Translations under genes and position numbers: made by a program | Notes under the pieces: generated by a model | Database searches by the model: none | What the model saw: the letters and a program-made list of their open reading frames with translations, nothing else | Told to the model about the DNA's origin: nothing | Shown here: positions 15,587-23,630 of the stretch, one piece after another | How positions within the stretch are numbered: position 1 is the first letter of the stretch | Layout of the letters: each line of letters opens with the position of its first letter | NCBI GenBank assembly: GCA_041838435.1 | Contig: JBGYPO010000155.1 | Span: 1-30,416 of the forward strand | Source of the DNA: Aliicoccus sp041838435 | Lineage (GTDB): Bacteria; Bacillota; Bacilli; Staphylococcales; Salinicoccaceae | Direction of reading: 5' to 3' | Length of the DNA stretch: 30,416 nt

Positions 15587-17457
15587 AGCTGCTTCACAAG
15601 CATCGCTTGTGCTTTACGCATAATATTTTCTGTCGTTATGCCAATGTCTTCAAGCAACTGGTTAACATCTCCGTGCTCGATATATTCATTGCCGATACCA
15701 ATGCGCTGCACTTTATTTGTGTAGCCATTATCAAGCATAAACGCACCAATCATTGCACCAAGTCCACCTTCTAGCATGCTCTCTTCAACAATGAGGAGCG
15801 GCGTGTTACGCTCACCCACTCTATGCAGCATGGCTTCATCGAGTGGTTTGATAAAACGCGCGTTCACAACACCTGCTGAAACGCCGTCAGTCGCGAGTGT
15901 TTCCGCAGCATCTTGAAGTAATTTTAATGTGGGTCCGAACGATATCATCGACACGTCAGAGCCTTCTTTTAAAGTTTCCCACTCACCTATATTAAAGTCA
16001 TCATAGGCAACATCCTCACTGATACCATCTACGTTACCACGCGGATATCTCAGTGCAATCGGTCCATTATGTTGAAATGCAAGATCTATCATTTGAGATG
16101 CTTCACGCTCATCTTTTGGCATCATCAATACTGTGTTTGGCAGCGGCGTAATAAAACTAATATCAAATACGCCTTGATGCGTTTCACCATCTGCACCAAC
16201 GAGACCACTGCGGTCAATCCCTATGAAAACATTCAAGTTTTGACGATCGACATCATGTAATAGTTGATCGTAACCGCGCTGTAAGAATGTTGAATAAATT
16301 GCAAGGTAAGGTTTCATACCCGAGGCCGCTAACCCAACCGCCATAGTTACAGCGTGCTGCTCTGCGATTCCCACATCAAAAAATCGCTCCGGATATGTGT
16401 TTTGGAACGTTGTCAATTGGCTGCCAACAGGCATCGCTGGTGTAATTGCAACCACACGATTGTCATCATGTGCATGACTTAATACTTCGTTTGATACATA
16501 TGCACTCCATGAGACTGTTGATTTACCGCCAAGTACTTCACCTGTTTCGATTTTGTAAGGCCCAAGTCCATGCCACGTTCCGATTTCATCCGTCTCAGCA
16601 TGGGTGAATCCTTTACCTTTTTTGGTAATCACATGAATTATTACCGGTCCTCTGATATCTTTTGCATTTTCAATTGCAGTTTCCAACTCACCAAAGTCAT
16701 GTCCATTGACCGGTCCAAGATATTTAATACCGAGCTCTTCAAAGAACACACCTTCAACAAACAAGTACTTGAAGCTGTCTTTTAAGCGGTCTGCTAAATC
16801 TCTTAACCTTGAACCCACCTGTGGTAAATTCTCAATCATATCTTCCATCTCATACTTCGCACGATTATAACGAATATTTGTGCGCATGCGTCCGAGCATG
16901 TTATGCATTGCGCCCACGTTCGGTGCAATACTCATTTCGTTATCATTTAAAATGATAATCATCGGTGTCTTTTCTGAACCGATATTATTCAGTGCCTCAA
17001 GTGCCATACCACCGGTAAGCGCACCGTCACCTATAATTGGTACTACATAATTTTCTTCTTTTTTAATATCGCGCGCAAGCGCCATTCCCATCGCAGCAGA
17101 TAATGAAGTTGAGCTATGTCCTGCTTCCCAAACATCATGCTCTGATTCACGCATTTTCGGAAACCCACATAATCCTTCATATTGCCTGAGCGTATCGAAG
17201 TTATCGATGCGGCCTGTTAATATTTTATGAATGTACGCCTGGTGACCCACATCAAATATGAGTTTATCGTTTGGACTATTAAAGTGTTTATGAAGTGCAA
17301 TTGTTAACTCAACCACGCCGAGGTTAGCGCCGATATGGCCACCTGTTTTTGAACATGATTCAATTAGAAATTTACGAATATCTTTACTCAGCTCTTCTAA
17401 TTGTTTATTCGTCATATTCTTTAAAAATTGAGGGCCCATTATCTCATGAATATTCAT
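15583..17457 (-). CDS. dxs: 1-deoxy-D-xylulose-5-phosphate synthase
   Basis: First and committed enzyme of the DXP (MEP) isoprenoid route: condenses pyruvate and glyceraldehyde 3-phosphate using thiamine diphosphate. 624 aa, full length. Motifs: GHQAYIHKILTGR near 70-82, the cofactor motif GDGALTGGMALEALNN near 142, DRSGLVGADGETHQG in the transketolase pyrimidine domain, and a C-terminal transketolase domain with VEESMLEGG. Separated from ispA by a terminator-like hairpin and provided with its own -10 box, so it can be transcribed separately. Start ATG with AAGGA about 10 nt upstream. Its presence separates this organism from Staphylococcus, which uses mevalonate. Confidence 0.96.
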   Translation of the reverse strand: MNIHEIMGPQFLKNMTNKQLEELSKDIRKFLIESCSKTGGHIGANLGVVELTIALHKHFNSPNDKLIFDVGHQAYIHKILTGRIDNFDTLRQYEGLCGFPKMRESEHDVWEAGHSSTSLSAAMGMALARDIKKEENYVVPIIGDGALTGGMALEALNNIGSEKTPMIIILNDNEMSIAPNVGAMHNMLGRMRTNIRYNRAKYEMEDMIENLPQVGSRLRDLADRLKDSFKYLFVEGVFFEELGIKYLGPVNGHDFGELETAIENAKDIRGPVIIHVITKKGKGFTHAETDEIGTWHGLGPYKIETGEVLGGKSTVSWSAYVSNEVLSHAHDDNRVVAITPAMPVGSQLTTFQNTYPERFFDVGIAEQHAVTMAVGLAASGMKPYLAIYSTFLQRGYDQLLHDVDRQNLNVFIGIDRSGLVGADGETHQGVFDISFITPLPNTVLMMPKDEREASQMIDLAFQHNGPIALRYPRGNVDGISEDVAYDDFNIGEWETLKEGSDVSMISFGPTLKLLQDAAETLATDGVSAGVVNARFIKPLDEAMLHRVGERNTPLLIVEESMLEGGLGAMIGAFMLDNGYTNKVQRIGIGNEYIEHGDVNQLLEDIGITTENIMRKAQAMLVKQL

Positions 17458-17488
17458 TCCGCATCCGTCCTTTTAAGTGCTAAATTTC

Positions 17489-17509
17489 ATTATATCACTA
17501 TGAGTGATA
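17489..17509 (-). promoter_or_regulatory. dxs -10 box with an operator-like palindrome
   Basis: TATAAT on the minus strand at 17489-17494 overlaps the edge of a perfect inverted repeat TATCACT-ATG-AGTGATA (17493-17509). The palindrome therefore occupies the -10/-35 spacer. No good -35 is seen (TTTTTT at 17 bp). It may be a repressor site, or a small hairpin extending the terminator beside it. Confidence 0.45.
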
Positions 17510-17510
17510 A

Positions 17511-17567
17511 CAAAAAATAAAATAACTACCTCTATATTTCATCACCACGTGATGACGAGATAATTAT
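17511..17567 (-). terminator. Terminator after ispA
   Basis: On the minus strand an outer stem ATAATTATCTC / GAGGTAGTTAT (17522-17567, two G-U pairs) encloses an inner TCATCAC-CAC-GTGATGA hairpin, followed by TTATTTTATTTTTTG. It lies 14 nt after the ispA stop. Confidence 0.75.
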
Positions 17568-17580
17568 TTTATATTATCAG

Positions 17581-18438
17581 TTATAACTTAATTGTATTTA
17601 TTATTGTTTCTAGCGGTTCGATGTCGTAGTCCTCTTTAAGCGTGTCCAGTAATGACCGTGCTTCTAGTTCATAGCGCTTAAGCTCTTTATACGCACCTTC
17701 TAAACCATATTCACTGACATATGTCGTCTTATTGTTCGACACATCACTGCCCGCATGTTTGCCTAACACTTCTACAGATGACGTGACATCCAAGATGTCA
17801 TCTCGAATTTGGAAAAGCACACCGATTTTATCTGAGAATTTTATGAGCACTTCTCGTGTCGATGGTTCTACATCAGCAACAATACACGCCATTTCTACAG
17901 CTGCACGAATAAGTGCGCCGGTTTTATATCTGTGAATTTTGACTAGGTGATCGAGCGTCACGACTTCAGTCTCCGCTTCAATATCCAGCATCTGTCCGCC
18001 AATCATACCGTTGTGACCGCTATGTGTATTGAGTGTTTTTAACAAATTCACTTTCATTGTATCTGTGAGAGACGCGTCACTTAATATGACATTGAAGCTC
18101 TCTGTTAACAGGTTATCCCCTGCAAGAATCGCTGTGGCTTCACCAAACACCTTGTGGTTTGTCGGTTGTCCGCGCCTCAAATCATCATCATCCATCGCTG
18201 GTAAATCATCATGAATTAACGAATATGTATGGATCATTTCAAGTGCAGAAGCGGCAGTTACACCACGCTCGAGCGGAACGTCAAGCGTCTCTAGTGTTGA
18301 GAATAATAACATCGGTCTGAAACGCTTACCACCCGCTTCAACTGAATAAATACTGGCGCGTTCAATCGTGTTAGATACATAATTATCCTCCAGATGACGA
18401 ATAATTAAACGCTCGACTGCTGAAAGACTCTCTTTCAT
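17581..18438 (-). CDS. ispA: Farnesyl / geranyl diphosphate synthase
   Basis: Short-chain trans-prenyltransferase that adds isopentenyl diphosphate to dimethylallyl and geranyl diphosphate, feeding undecaprenyl and quinone synthesis. About 285 aa with the start chosen. First aspartate-rich motif IHDDLPAMDDDDLRRG, second FQIRDDILDV, and the substrate motif GGKRFRP. The start is uncertain: the open frame reaches 18504, but upstream it overlaps xseB. ATG at 18438 follows GGTGA by 8 nt; a GTG at 18450 follows GGGAGG by 12 nt and would match the usual N-terminal length slightly better. Either keeps the gene tightly linked to xseB. Confidence 0.93.
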   Translation of the reverse strand: MKESLSAVERLIIRHLEDNYVSNTIERASIYSVEAGGKRFRPMLLFSTLETLDVPLERGVTAASALEMIHTYSLIHDDLPAMDDDDLRRGQPTNHKVFGEATAILAGDNLLTESFNVILSDASLTDTMKVNLLKTLNTHSGHNGMIGGQMLDIEAETEVVTLDHLVKIHRYKTGALIRAAVEMACIVADVEPSTREVLIKFSDKIGVLFQIRDDILDVTSSVEVLGKHAGSDVSNNKTTYVSEYGLEGAYKELKRYELEARSLLDTLKEDYDIEPLETIINTIKL

Positions 18439-18442
18439 TAAT

Positions 18443-18655
18443 TCATTCACCAGGGTGTACATCCTCCCCGCTGTTATGTAGTTCTTCGACTTTAAGCTCT
18501 GCATTTTTTAAAATTAAGCCGCAGTCCTTTGCTAAATTAACACCACGCTGATAAAGTTCTAACGAATTTTCTAAAGAGACGTCATCACTATCAAGTTCAG
18601 TCACTATCTCTTCGAGTGCCTTAATTTTTTCTTCGAACGTTTTTTCATTTGCCAT
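18443..18655 (-). CDS. xseB: Exodeoxyribonuclease VII small subunit
   Basis: 70 aa, a two-helix subunit that coats the large subunit of the single-strand-specific exonuclease VII. Shows the family core FEEKIKALEEIVTELDS and SLENSLELYQRGVNLAKDC. The ATG overlaps the xseA 3' end by 11 nt and has GGAG 9 nt upstream inside xseA. Fixed order xseA-xseB-ispA as in Bacillus. Confidence 0.95.
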   Translation of the reverse strand: MANEKTFEEKIKALEEIVTELDSDDVSLENSLELYQRGVNLAKDCGLILKNAELKVEELHNSGEDVHPGE

Positions 18656-19985
18656 GATTTTCGACTCCTGTAACTTCTGATTCTATCTTCCCGTTTTGTA
18701 TGGTCGTCTGTATCTTATCTCCTACATTTAACTGTTCAACACGCTTAACAATCTCGCCGTCTTTTTCTGTATAAGTAAACCCGCGCATCAAAATTTGTGT
18801 TGGACTTAGAGAATTTAACATTTGCAGCTGTTGTCTATGATGCTGCTGTTTTTGGTTTAATCGGTATTTTATCTGTCGAATAAGACGCTCACTGAGACCC
18901 GTTAAGTACTGCGTGTGTTGTCTGATATCACGCTCTGGTGAGTAGGTGTAGAGGCGCTGTTTTAAATACAAGAAGTTCTGTGATTGTCCATGTAGCGACT
19001 GCTGCATCGAGCGTTCCAGACTTTCTGTTAGATGATCTAAATGAATTTTTTGGTATTGATATAAGTTAGATGGATGCTGGATTTTGTGTGACGTTGTATT
19101 ATTTAGCTGCTGCCTTTTTTTATCGAGTAGAAGAGTCATGCGTCTATATAGGCGCATGTTTAAATTGTCGATGCGCGCCATAATATCAACGACATTATAA
19201 ACAGCAAGCTCAATCGCTGCAGTTGGTGTTGCCGCCCTTAAGTCTGAGACATAGTCAACGAGCGTGGTGTCTGGTTCGTGACCAACACCGGTAATGATAG
19301 GTGTACGCGTTTCAAACACGGCAAGTGCAACTTCTTTTTCATTGAATGTCCAGAGATCTTCAATGGACCCACCACCCCGCGCTAAAATCATCACATCAAA
19401 TCCAAGTGTATCTGCATATCTCAAATTTTTAACGACACTTTCGATGCTGCCGACACCTTGTACACGCGTGTCGATGATTGAGACTTTCGCAAGTGGATAC
19501 CTGCGTTTGAGTGTGCTTAGCATATCACCCTTAACAGCACCGCTTAGTGAAGTAAGAATTCCGATTGACTCGGGATATTCCGGGATATTCTTTTTATGTG
19601 ACTCATCGAAGTATCCACCGGCGCTTAACTCTTTTTTATCTTGTTCGAGCTTAGCAAATAACGTACCAAGCCCATCGAGCTCGACCTTATTTGCAATTAA
19701 TTGATATCTACCCTGCTTCTTATACACACCAATCGTTCCAGTGATAAGCACACTCTGTCCATCTTCAAGATCAAACGTAAGACTGCGCTGGTCCTGCTTA
19801 AACATGACGGCACTCATCGTCGATTGATTATCTTTTAAACTAAAGTATATATGACCGGATTGATAGTGCTTAACGTTCGATAATTCACCCTTGATATATA
19901 CTGTCTGCAAGTAAGGATCATATTCAAACTTACGCGAAATGTACTCGGTTATGACATTTACACTTAGAAACTTTTCATTTTCCAT
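18645..19985 (-). CDS. xseA: Exodeoxyribonuclease VII large subunit
   Basis: Catalytic subunit of exonuclease VII, which trims single-stranded DNA from either end. 446 aa. N-terminal OB-fold (about 1-100, YIKGELSNVKHYQSGHIYFSLKD), then the nuclease domain with RGGGSIEDLWTFNE near 225 and GHEPDTTLVDYVSDLRAATPTAA near 255, and a long helical/coiled-coil region (about 290-400) rich in Gln and His that binds XseB. The ribosome site AAGGAG includes the nusB stop codon and lies 11 nt before the ATG. Confidence 0.96.
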   Translation of the reverse strand: MENEKFLSVNVITEYISRKFEYDPYLQTVYIKGELSNVKHYQSGHIYFSLKDNQSTMSAVMFKQDQRSLTFDLEDGQSVLITGTIGVYKKQGRYQLIANKVELDGLGTLFAKLEQDKKELSAGGYFDESHKKNIPEYPESIGILTSLSGAVKGDMLSTLKRRYPLAKVSIIDTRVQGVGSIESVVKNLRYADTLGFDVMILARGGGSIEDLWTFNEKEVALAVFETRTPIITGVGHEPDTTLVDYVSDLRAATPTAAIELAVYNVVDIMARIDNLNMRLYRRMTLLLDKKRQQLNNTTSHKIQHPSNLYQYQKIHLDHLTESLERSMQQSLHGQSQNFLYLKQRLYTYSPERDIRQHTQYLTGLSERLIRQIKYRLNQKQQHHRQQLQMLNSLSPTQILMRGFTYTEKDGEIVKRVEQLNVGDKIQTTIQNGKIESEVTGVENHGK

Positions 19986-19993
19986 GAAAGAAT

Positions 19994-20383
19994 TTACTCC
20001 TTAAAACGATCTGACTCTAATAATGATTTTAAGACACCATTAATAAACTTGAAGCTGTCATTATCTCCATATGCTTTTGCCAGAATAACGATCTCGTTGA
20101 TTACAACTTTATGTGGCGATTCACCTACACTAAGTTCAGAGATAGCGAGTCTTAATAGCGCACGCTCAACCTTAGAAATACGATCGATTGTAAACTGGTG
20201 TAAGTAACTGCTGATTGATGCGTCGATTGATTCATAGTGTTCTAGATAATAGTCAACAAGTCTCTGTATATACGAATGCTCTTCGTATAGCGATTTGAAC
20301 TTAACATCGTCTGTAACTTCATAGACTTTATCTAATTGAAATATAATTTGGAATGCTTTTTTTCTTTGTTCATGTCTGTTCAT
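19994..20383 (-). CDS. nusB: Transcription antitermination factor NusB
   Basis: All-helical RNA-binding protein that, with NusE (S10), binds boxA of rRNA leaders and prevents early termination. 129 aa, typical. Begins MNRHEQRKKAFQIIFQLD; the C-terminal half has the conserved RISKVERALLRLAISEL and VVINEIVILAKAYGDNDSFKFINGVL. Start ATG with AAGG at 6 nt. 19 nt after yqhY and 8 nt before xseA. In Bacillus folD lies between nusB and xseA; it is missing here. Confidence 0.96.
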   Translation of the reverse strand: MNRHEQRKKAFQIIFQLDKVYEVTDDVKFKSLYEEHSYIQRLVDYYLEHYESIDASISSYLHQFTIDRISKVERALLRLAISELSVGESPHKVVINEIVILAKAYGDNDSFKFINGVLKSLLESDRFKE

Positions 20384-20402
20384 AATTTACCTTCGTCACA
20401 AT

Positions 20403-20753
20403 CTAAGATTTAATATTAATAATGTGAATATTGACCTCTTTAACTTCAAAGCCGGTCATATTCTTAATCGTATTGGTAATGTTGTTTTGGATGTTTACAG
20501 CAGTTGTATGAATGTTTGCATCACTATAAAGCGATACATACACACTGACTGAAATCACGTCGTCCTTAATGTCTACTTTAATGCCTTTACCACGATACTT
20601 TTTACCAAGTTTTTCAATATTACCACTTGCAAAATTATTTTGTAGCGCATGCACGCCTTTAGTTTCCGTTGCAGCGATACTCGAAATCACTTCAATCACT
20701 TCTGACGTAATTTCAACGCGACCTAAATTTTCATTAATAGTCTGTAGATTCAT
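20403..20753 (-). CDS. yqhY: Asp23/Gls24 family protein (YqhY)
   Basis: 116 aa from the ATG chosen. DUF322 (Asp23/Gls24) fold: LGRVEITSEVIEVISSIAATETKGVHAL, then KKYRGKGIKVDIKDD and a beta-rich centre ISVSVYVSLYSDANIH. YqhY in Bacillus is encoded between accC and nusB, as here, and its loss there disturbs acetyl-CoA carboxylase, so the linkage to accBC may be functional. An in-frame GTG three codons upstream lies inside the ribosome site GAGGTG; the ATG 6 nt after that site is the better start. An extended -10 promoter lies directly upstream. Confidence 0.9.
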   Translation of the reverse strand: MNLQTINENLGRVEITSEVIEVISSIAATETKGVHALQNNFASGNIEKLGKKYRGKGIKVDIKDDVISVSVYVSLYSDANIHTTAVNIQNNITNTIKNMTGFEVKEVNIHIINIKS

Positions 20754-20771
20754 ACCAATCACCTCTACTGT

Positions 20772-20780
20772 ATTATAACA
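20772..20780 (-). promoter_or_regulatory. Extended -10 promoter of yqhY-nusB-xseAB-ispA
   Basis: TGTTATAAT on the minus strand is a perfect extended -10 (TGnTATAAT), 18 bp before the yqhY ATG. There is no -35 at 17 bp (TTGAAA occurs at 22 bp), in line with an extended -10 promoter. Confidence 0.65.
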
Positions 20781-21069
20781 AACTTCACGGAAAGTTGAGT
20801 TTCAAATGCTATTAAAAAATTGGTTGGTGGGTTGATTTGTGTTTGGGGCGTGTGTTTGAGGGATTAACATATGACGGAGCGCTCTCCGTTACCCGGTAAA
20901 CCTCCAGCGTATGACGGAACGTTCTCCGCTACCCGGTAAATCTTCTAACGTCTACATGAGAATCGTCATAGAGCAGATAAAAGCAGTCTGACCCCCAAAA
21001 ACCCAAAATCCCCCCAACTCATACAGACAACGCTCGTCATCTGCAAAATTAGGAGGAACTCAGACTCTT
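20781..21069. other. Gene-free gap between yqhY and accC
   Basis: About 290 bp with no credible gene. It holds the 40-bp repeat pair (20871-20950), a C-rich stretch at 20992-21015 (three G-runs of 6, 3 and 5 on the minus strand), and an imperfect inverted repeat CAGACAACG/CGTCATCTG at 21024-21043. No classical terminator with a T-run was found after accC, so transcription could continue into yqhY. Confidence 0.6.
20871..20950 (+). repeat. Two-copy 40-bp palindromic repeat (family C)
   Basis: Two direct copies, at 20871 and 20911, each starting ATGACGGA. Each copy has a palindrome ACGGAGCGCTCTCCGT (ACGGAACGTTCTCCGC in copy 2) followed by a second small one, TTACCCGGTAA. The copies differ at a few positions. 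The period is 40, not 51 as in the other arrays, and the shared core of those arrays is not evident. Confidence 0.85.
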
Positions 21070-22419
21070 CTATTTCATAATTTCATTATCAGTCAAGAAG
21101 TTCGTATTGTAGTTGTTCTCTAAGAAGTTCTTGTTCTTCAACAATTCTCTATGGAATGGAATCGTAGAATCTATACCACTGATTGTAAACTCCTTCAACG
21201 CACGGCGGGCACTATTAATTGCCTCTTCACGATTCTCAGCATGGACAATGAGCTTTGCGATCATTGAATCATAGTACGGTGGGATTGTGTAGCCTGCATA
21301 ACTCGCAGTATCTAACCGCACGCCATAACCACCTGGCGCAATAAATTCTGTTATTTTACCGGCTGAAGGCATAAAGTTTTTACTCGGGTTCTCCGCATTG
21401 ATTCTAAACTCAATTGAATGGCCTCTAAACTGAATGTCTTCTTGTTTATATGGAATCTCTTCACGCATCGCAACTCTAATTTGCATCTTAATCAAATCGA
21501 TTCCTGTGATCATTTCTGTCACTGGATGTTCGACCTGAATGCGTGTATTCATTTCCATGAAATAAAAATTGTCATCGTTTAAATCATATATAAACTCAAT
21601 CGTTCCTGCACCAATGTAATGAATGCTCTTCGCTGCTCTCACAGCTGTCTCACCCATTGCCTCGCGTTTCTCCGCCGTCAATATTGGGCTCGGCGCTTCT
21701 TCAACGAGCTTTTGCATACGCCGCTGCACCGTACAGTCACGCTCTCCAAGATGGATGACATTACCATAATAATCACCGAGCACCTGGATTTCAATATGTC
21801 TAAAGTTCTCGATATATTTCTCCATGTATAAGCTGCTGTTGCCAAACGCACTCTCGGCCTCTTTCGTTGTCATCTTATAGCCTTGAATTAATTCCTCTTC
21901 GTTATGCGCGACGCGAATCCCTTTTCCGCCCCCACCATGACTTGCTTTGATAATGACAGGATAACCGATTTCTTCAGCGACAGTAATTGCGTGATCAGTA
22001 GACGATAAAATACCCGCGCTTCCCGGCACTGTTGGAACGCCTGCTTTAATCATCGTTTCTTTCGCAACATCTTTCACACCCATCGTTGCAATAGTTTCAG
22101 GCATGGGCCCAACAAAAATGATATTCATCGCTTCACACATCTCAGCAAAATCATCGTTCTCAGCTAAGAAACCGTATCCCGGGTGAATAGCGTCACAGTT
22201 TGTCGATTTCGCAATCGTCATAATGCTGATCATATCAAGATAGCTGTCTTTTGATTGTTTCGGTCCAACACAATAAGATTCCGTTGCAATTTTTCGGTGC
22301 AGGCTGTCTGCATCAGCTTCTGAATAGATACTTACAGTTTCGATACCAAGTTCATCACATGCACGTATGATTCTAACCGCAATTTCACCACGATTTGCAA
22401 TTAATAATTTTTTTATCAT
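21070..22419 (-). CDS. accC: Biotin carboxylase subunit of acetyl-CoA carboxylase
   Basis: ATP-dependent carboxylation of the biotin on AccB, first half-reaction of malonyl-CoA synthesis. 449 aa, full length. Features: N-terminal MIKKLLIANRGEIAVRIIRA, glycine-rich ATP loop KASHGGGGKGIRVA near 160, ERDCTVQRRMQKLVEEAPSP, the catalytic MEMNTRIQVEHPVTE near 290, and HSIEFRINAENP. The ATG overlaps the accB stop as ATGA, so the two are coupled. The other carboxylase subunits (accA, accD) are not in the window. Confidence 0.97.
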   Translation of the reverse strand: MIKKLLIANRGEIAVRIIRACDELGIETVSIYSEADADSLHRKIATESYCVGPKQSKDSYLDMISIMTIAKSTNCDAIHPGYGFLAENDDFAEMCEAMNIIFVGPMPETIATMGVKDVAKETMIKAGVPTVPGSAGILSSTDHAITVAEEIGYPVIIKASHGGGGKGIRVAHNEEELIQGYKMTTKEAESAFGNSSLYMEKYIENFRHIEIQVLGDYYGNVIHLGERDCTVQRRMQKLVEEAPSPILTAEKREAMGETAVRAAKSIHYIGAGTIEFIYDLNDDNFYFMEMNTRIQVEHPVTEMITGIDLIKMQIRVAMREEIPYKQEDIQFRGHSIEFRINAENPSKNFMPSAGKITEFIAPGGYGVRLDTASYAGYTIPPYYDSMIAKLIVHAENREEAINSARRALKEFTISGIDSTIPFHRELLKNKNFLENNYNTNFLTDNEIMK

Positions 22420-22838
22420 CGAATCACAAACATAGGTTGATTGTACTCAACCATATCTCCGTCTTCGATTAAAATCTCCAGAATCTCACCATTCATCTCA
22501 GCCTGAATCTCGTTGAAGAGTTTCATCGCTTCTAAAATACACACGACGGTATCGTTATTTACTACATCGCCCACTTGAACGAATGGCTCTGCTTCTGGTG
22601 AAGCTGCTTTGTAGAATGTGCCGACCATCGGTGCTTTGATGACTTTATCAGATGATGACCCTGGTTGTGGTTGACTTTGTGGTTGCGGCGCAGTTTCAGC
22701 TGCTGGTTGTGATTGGACTTGAATTTGTGGTGCTTCTTTTTTTAATTTAATCTCAACATCTTTGTCTTTGTAAGAGACTTCGGATAATGATGCTTTGTTC
22801 ATTTTTTCAATTAATTCGTCTACATGTTTTAAATTCAT
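22416..22838 (-). CDS. accB: Biotin carboxyl carrier protein
   Basis: Carries carboxybiotin between AccC and the transferase. 140 aa. N-terminal helical segment, a Gln/Pro/Ala/Ser-rich flexible linker (about 36-63), and a C-terminal biotinyl domain with EAMKL and biotinylated Lys106. Start ATG after AGGAGA. Own promoter behind the efp terminator. In sporulating Bacillus the spoIIIA operon lies between efp and accB; here there are only 160 bp. Confidence 0.96.
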   Translation of the reverse strand: MNLKHVDELIEKMNKASLSEVSYKDKDVEIKLKKEAPQIQVQSQPAAETAPQPQSQPQPGSSSDKVIKAPMVGTFYKAASPEAEPFVQVGDVVNNDTVVCILEAMKLFNEIQAEMNGEILEILIEDGDMVEYNQPMFVIR

Positions 22839-22901
22839 AAGAGTTTCTCCTAGTCGCTACATTATTGTAATTCATTTTACTGAATATTCATTATATCTTC
22901 A

Positions 22902-22930
22902 AGTATAAGCCGATAAAACGCATACGACAA
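22902..22930 (-). promoter_or_regulatory. Sigma-A promoter of accBC
   Basis: On the minus strand TTGTCG (22925-22930), 17-bp spacer, TATACT (22902-22907), about 63 bp before the accB ATG. A TATAAT closer to the gene lacks a -35. No FapR-type operator was recognised. Confidence 0.6.
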
Positions 22931-22942
22931 TGTATATCTTTA

Positions 22943-22980
22943 CAAAATAAAAATTGAGTACAAATGATGTACTCAATTTT
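22943..22980 (-). terminator. Terminator after efp
   Basis: Stem AAATTGAGTACA / TGTACTCAATTT (22951-22979), loop of 5, followed on the minus strand by TTTTTATTTTG. Confidence 0.92.
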
Positions 22981-22996
22981 CGTATAACTTTATTGA

Positions 22997-23554
22997 TTAT
23001 GCACGCGATACATAGCTGCCGTCTGTTGAACTGACAACTAACGTATCACCCTGGTTAACAAACAGTGGCACCTGTAATTCCAGCCCTGTCTCTAGCTTTG
23101 CATATTTAGACGCACCGGATGCTGTATCACCTTTGATACCCGGCTCAGTTTCAACGACTTCCAGTTCCACTGACTTTGGTAATTCGATACCAAGCGTTTC
23201 ACCTTCAAACGTCATGATTGATACTGCCATATTTTCTTTTAAATAATTCAATTCATCTTCGAGTTGGTCTGCAGACACTTCTAACTGCTCATATGAATTG
23301 TTATCCATAAATACGTGCGTATCGCCATCCGCATACAGATATTGCATCTTTTTATTTTCAATCAATGCGCGCGCAACTTTTTCCCCGCCGCGGAATGTCT
23401 TCTCCTGGATGTTACCTGTGCGTAAGTTACGTAATTTAGATCTAACAAATGCCGCACCTTTACCCGGCTTAACGTGTTGGAATTCCATAACGCGCCAAAT
23501 ACCACCGTCTACTTCAATTGTTAATCCTGTTTTAAAATCGTTAACTGAAATCAT
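22997..23554 (-). CDS. efp: Translation elongation factor P
   Basis: Rescues ribosomes stalled at polyproline. 185 aa, the exact family size: three beta-barrel domains. The tip of domain I has HVKPGKGAAF with Lys32, the residue modified in Bacillus; C-terminal signature ETEPGIKGDTASGASKYAKLETG. ATG after AGGA at 6 nt. Own promoter at 23591-23618 in the gap after the peptidase gene. Confidence 0.97.
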   Translation of the reverse strand: MISVNDFKTGLTIEVDGGIWRVMEFQHVKPGKGAAFVRSKLRNLRTGNIQEKTFRGGEKVARALIENKKMQYLYADGDTHVFMDNNSYEQLEVSADQLEDELNYLKENMAVSIMTFEGETLGIELPKSVELEVVETEPGIKGDTASGASKYAKLETGLELQVPLFVNQGDTLVVSSTDGSYVSRA

Positions 23555-23590
23555 ATTATGTCCTCACTATTCTTTTCCTGAGATAATTTC

Positions 23591-23618
23591 ATTATAAATG
23601 ATTTTGCGGCATTCTCAA
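23591..23618 (-). promoter_or_regulatory. Sigma-A promoter of efp
   Basis: On the minus strand TTGAGA (23613-23618), 16-bp spacer, TATAAT (23591-23596), 36 bp before the efp ATG. Confidence 0.65.
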
Positions 23619-23630
23619 AATTAGTTGATA

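Noticed and set aside
21024..21043. Imperfect hairpin after accC as an intrinsic terminator
   Set aside because: No T-run follows on the minus strand; the downstream DNA is G-rich.
21040..21060. AGGAGG on the plus strand near 21051
   Set aside because: It looks like a ribosome site, but no start codon with an open frame follows; it is antisense to the accC end.
22839..22996. FapR operator before accBC
   Set aside because: No match to the TTAGTACCTAGTCTTAATT-type operator was seen in the gap.
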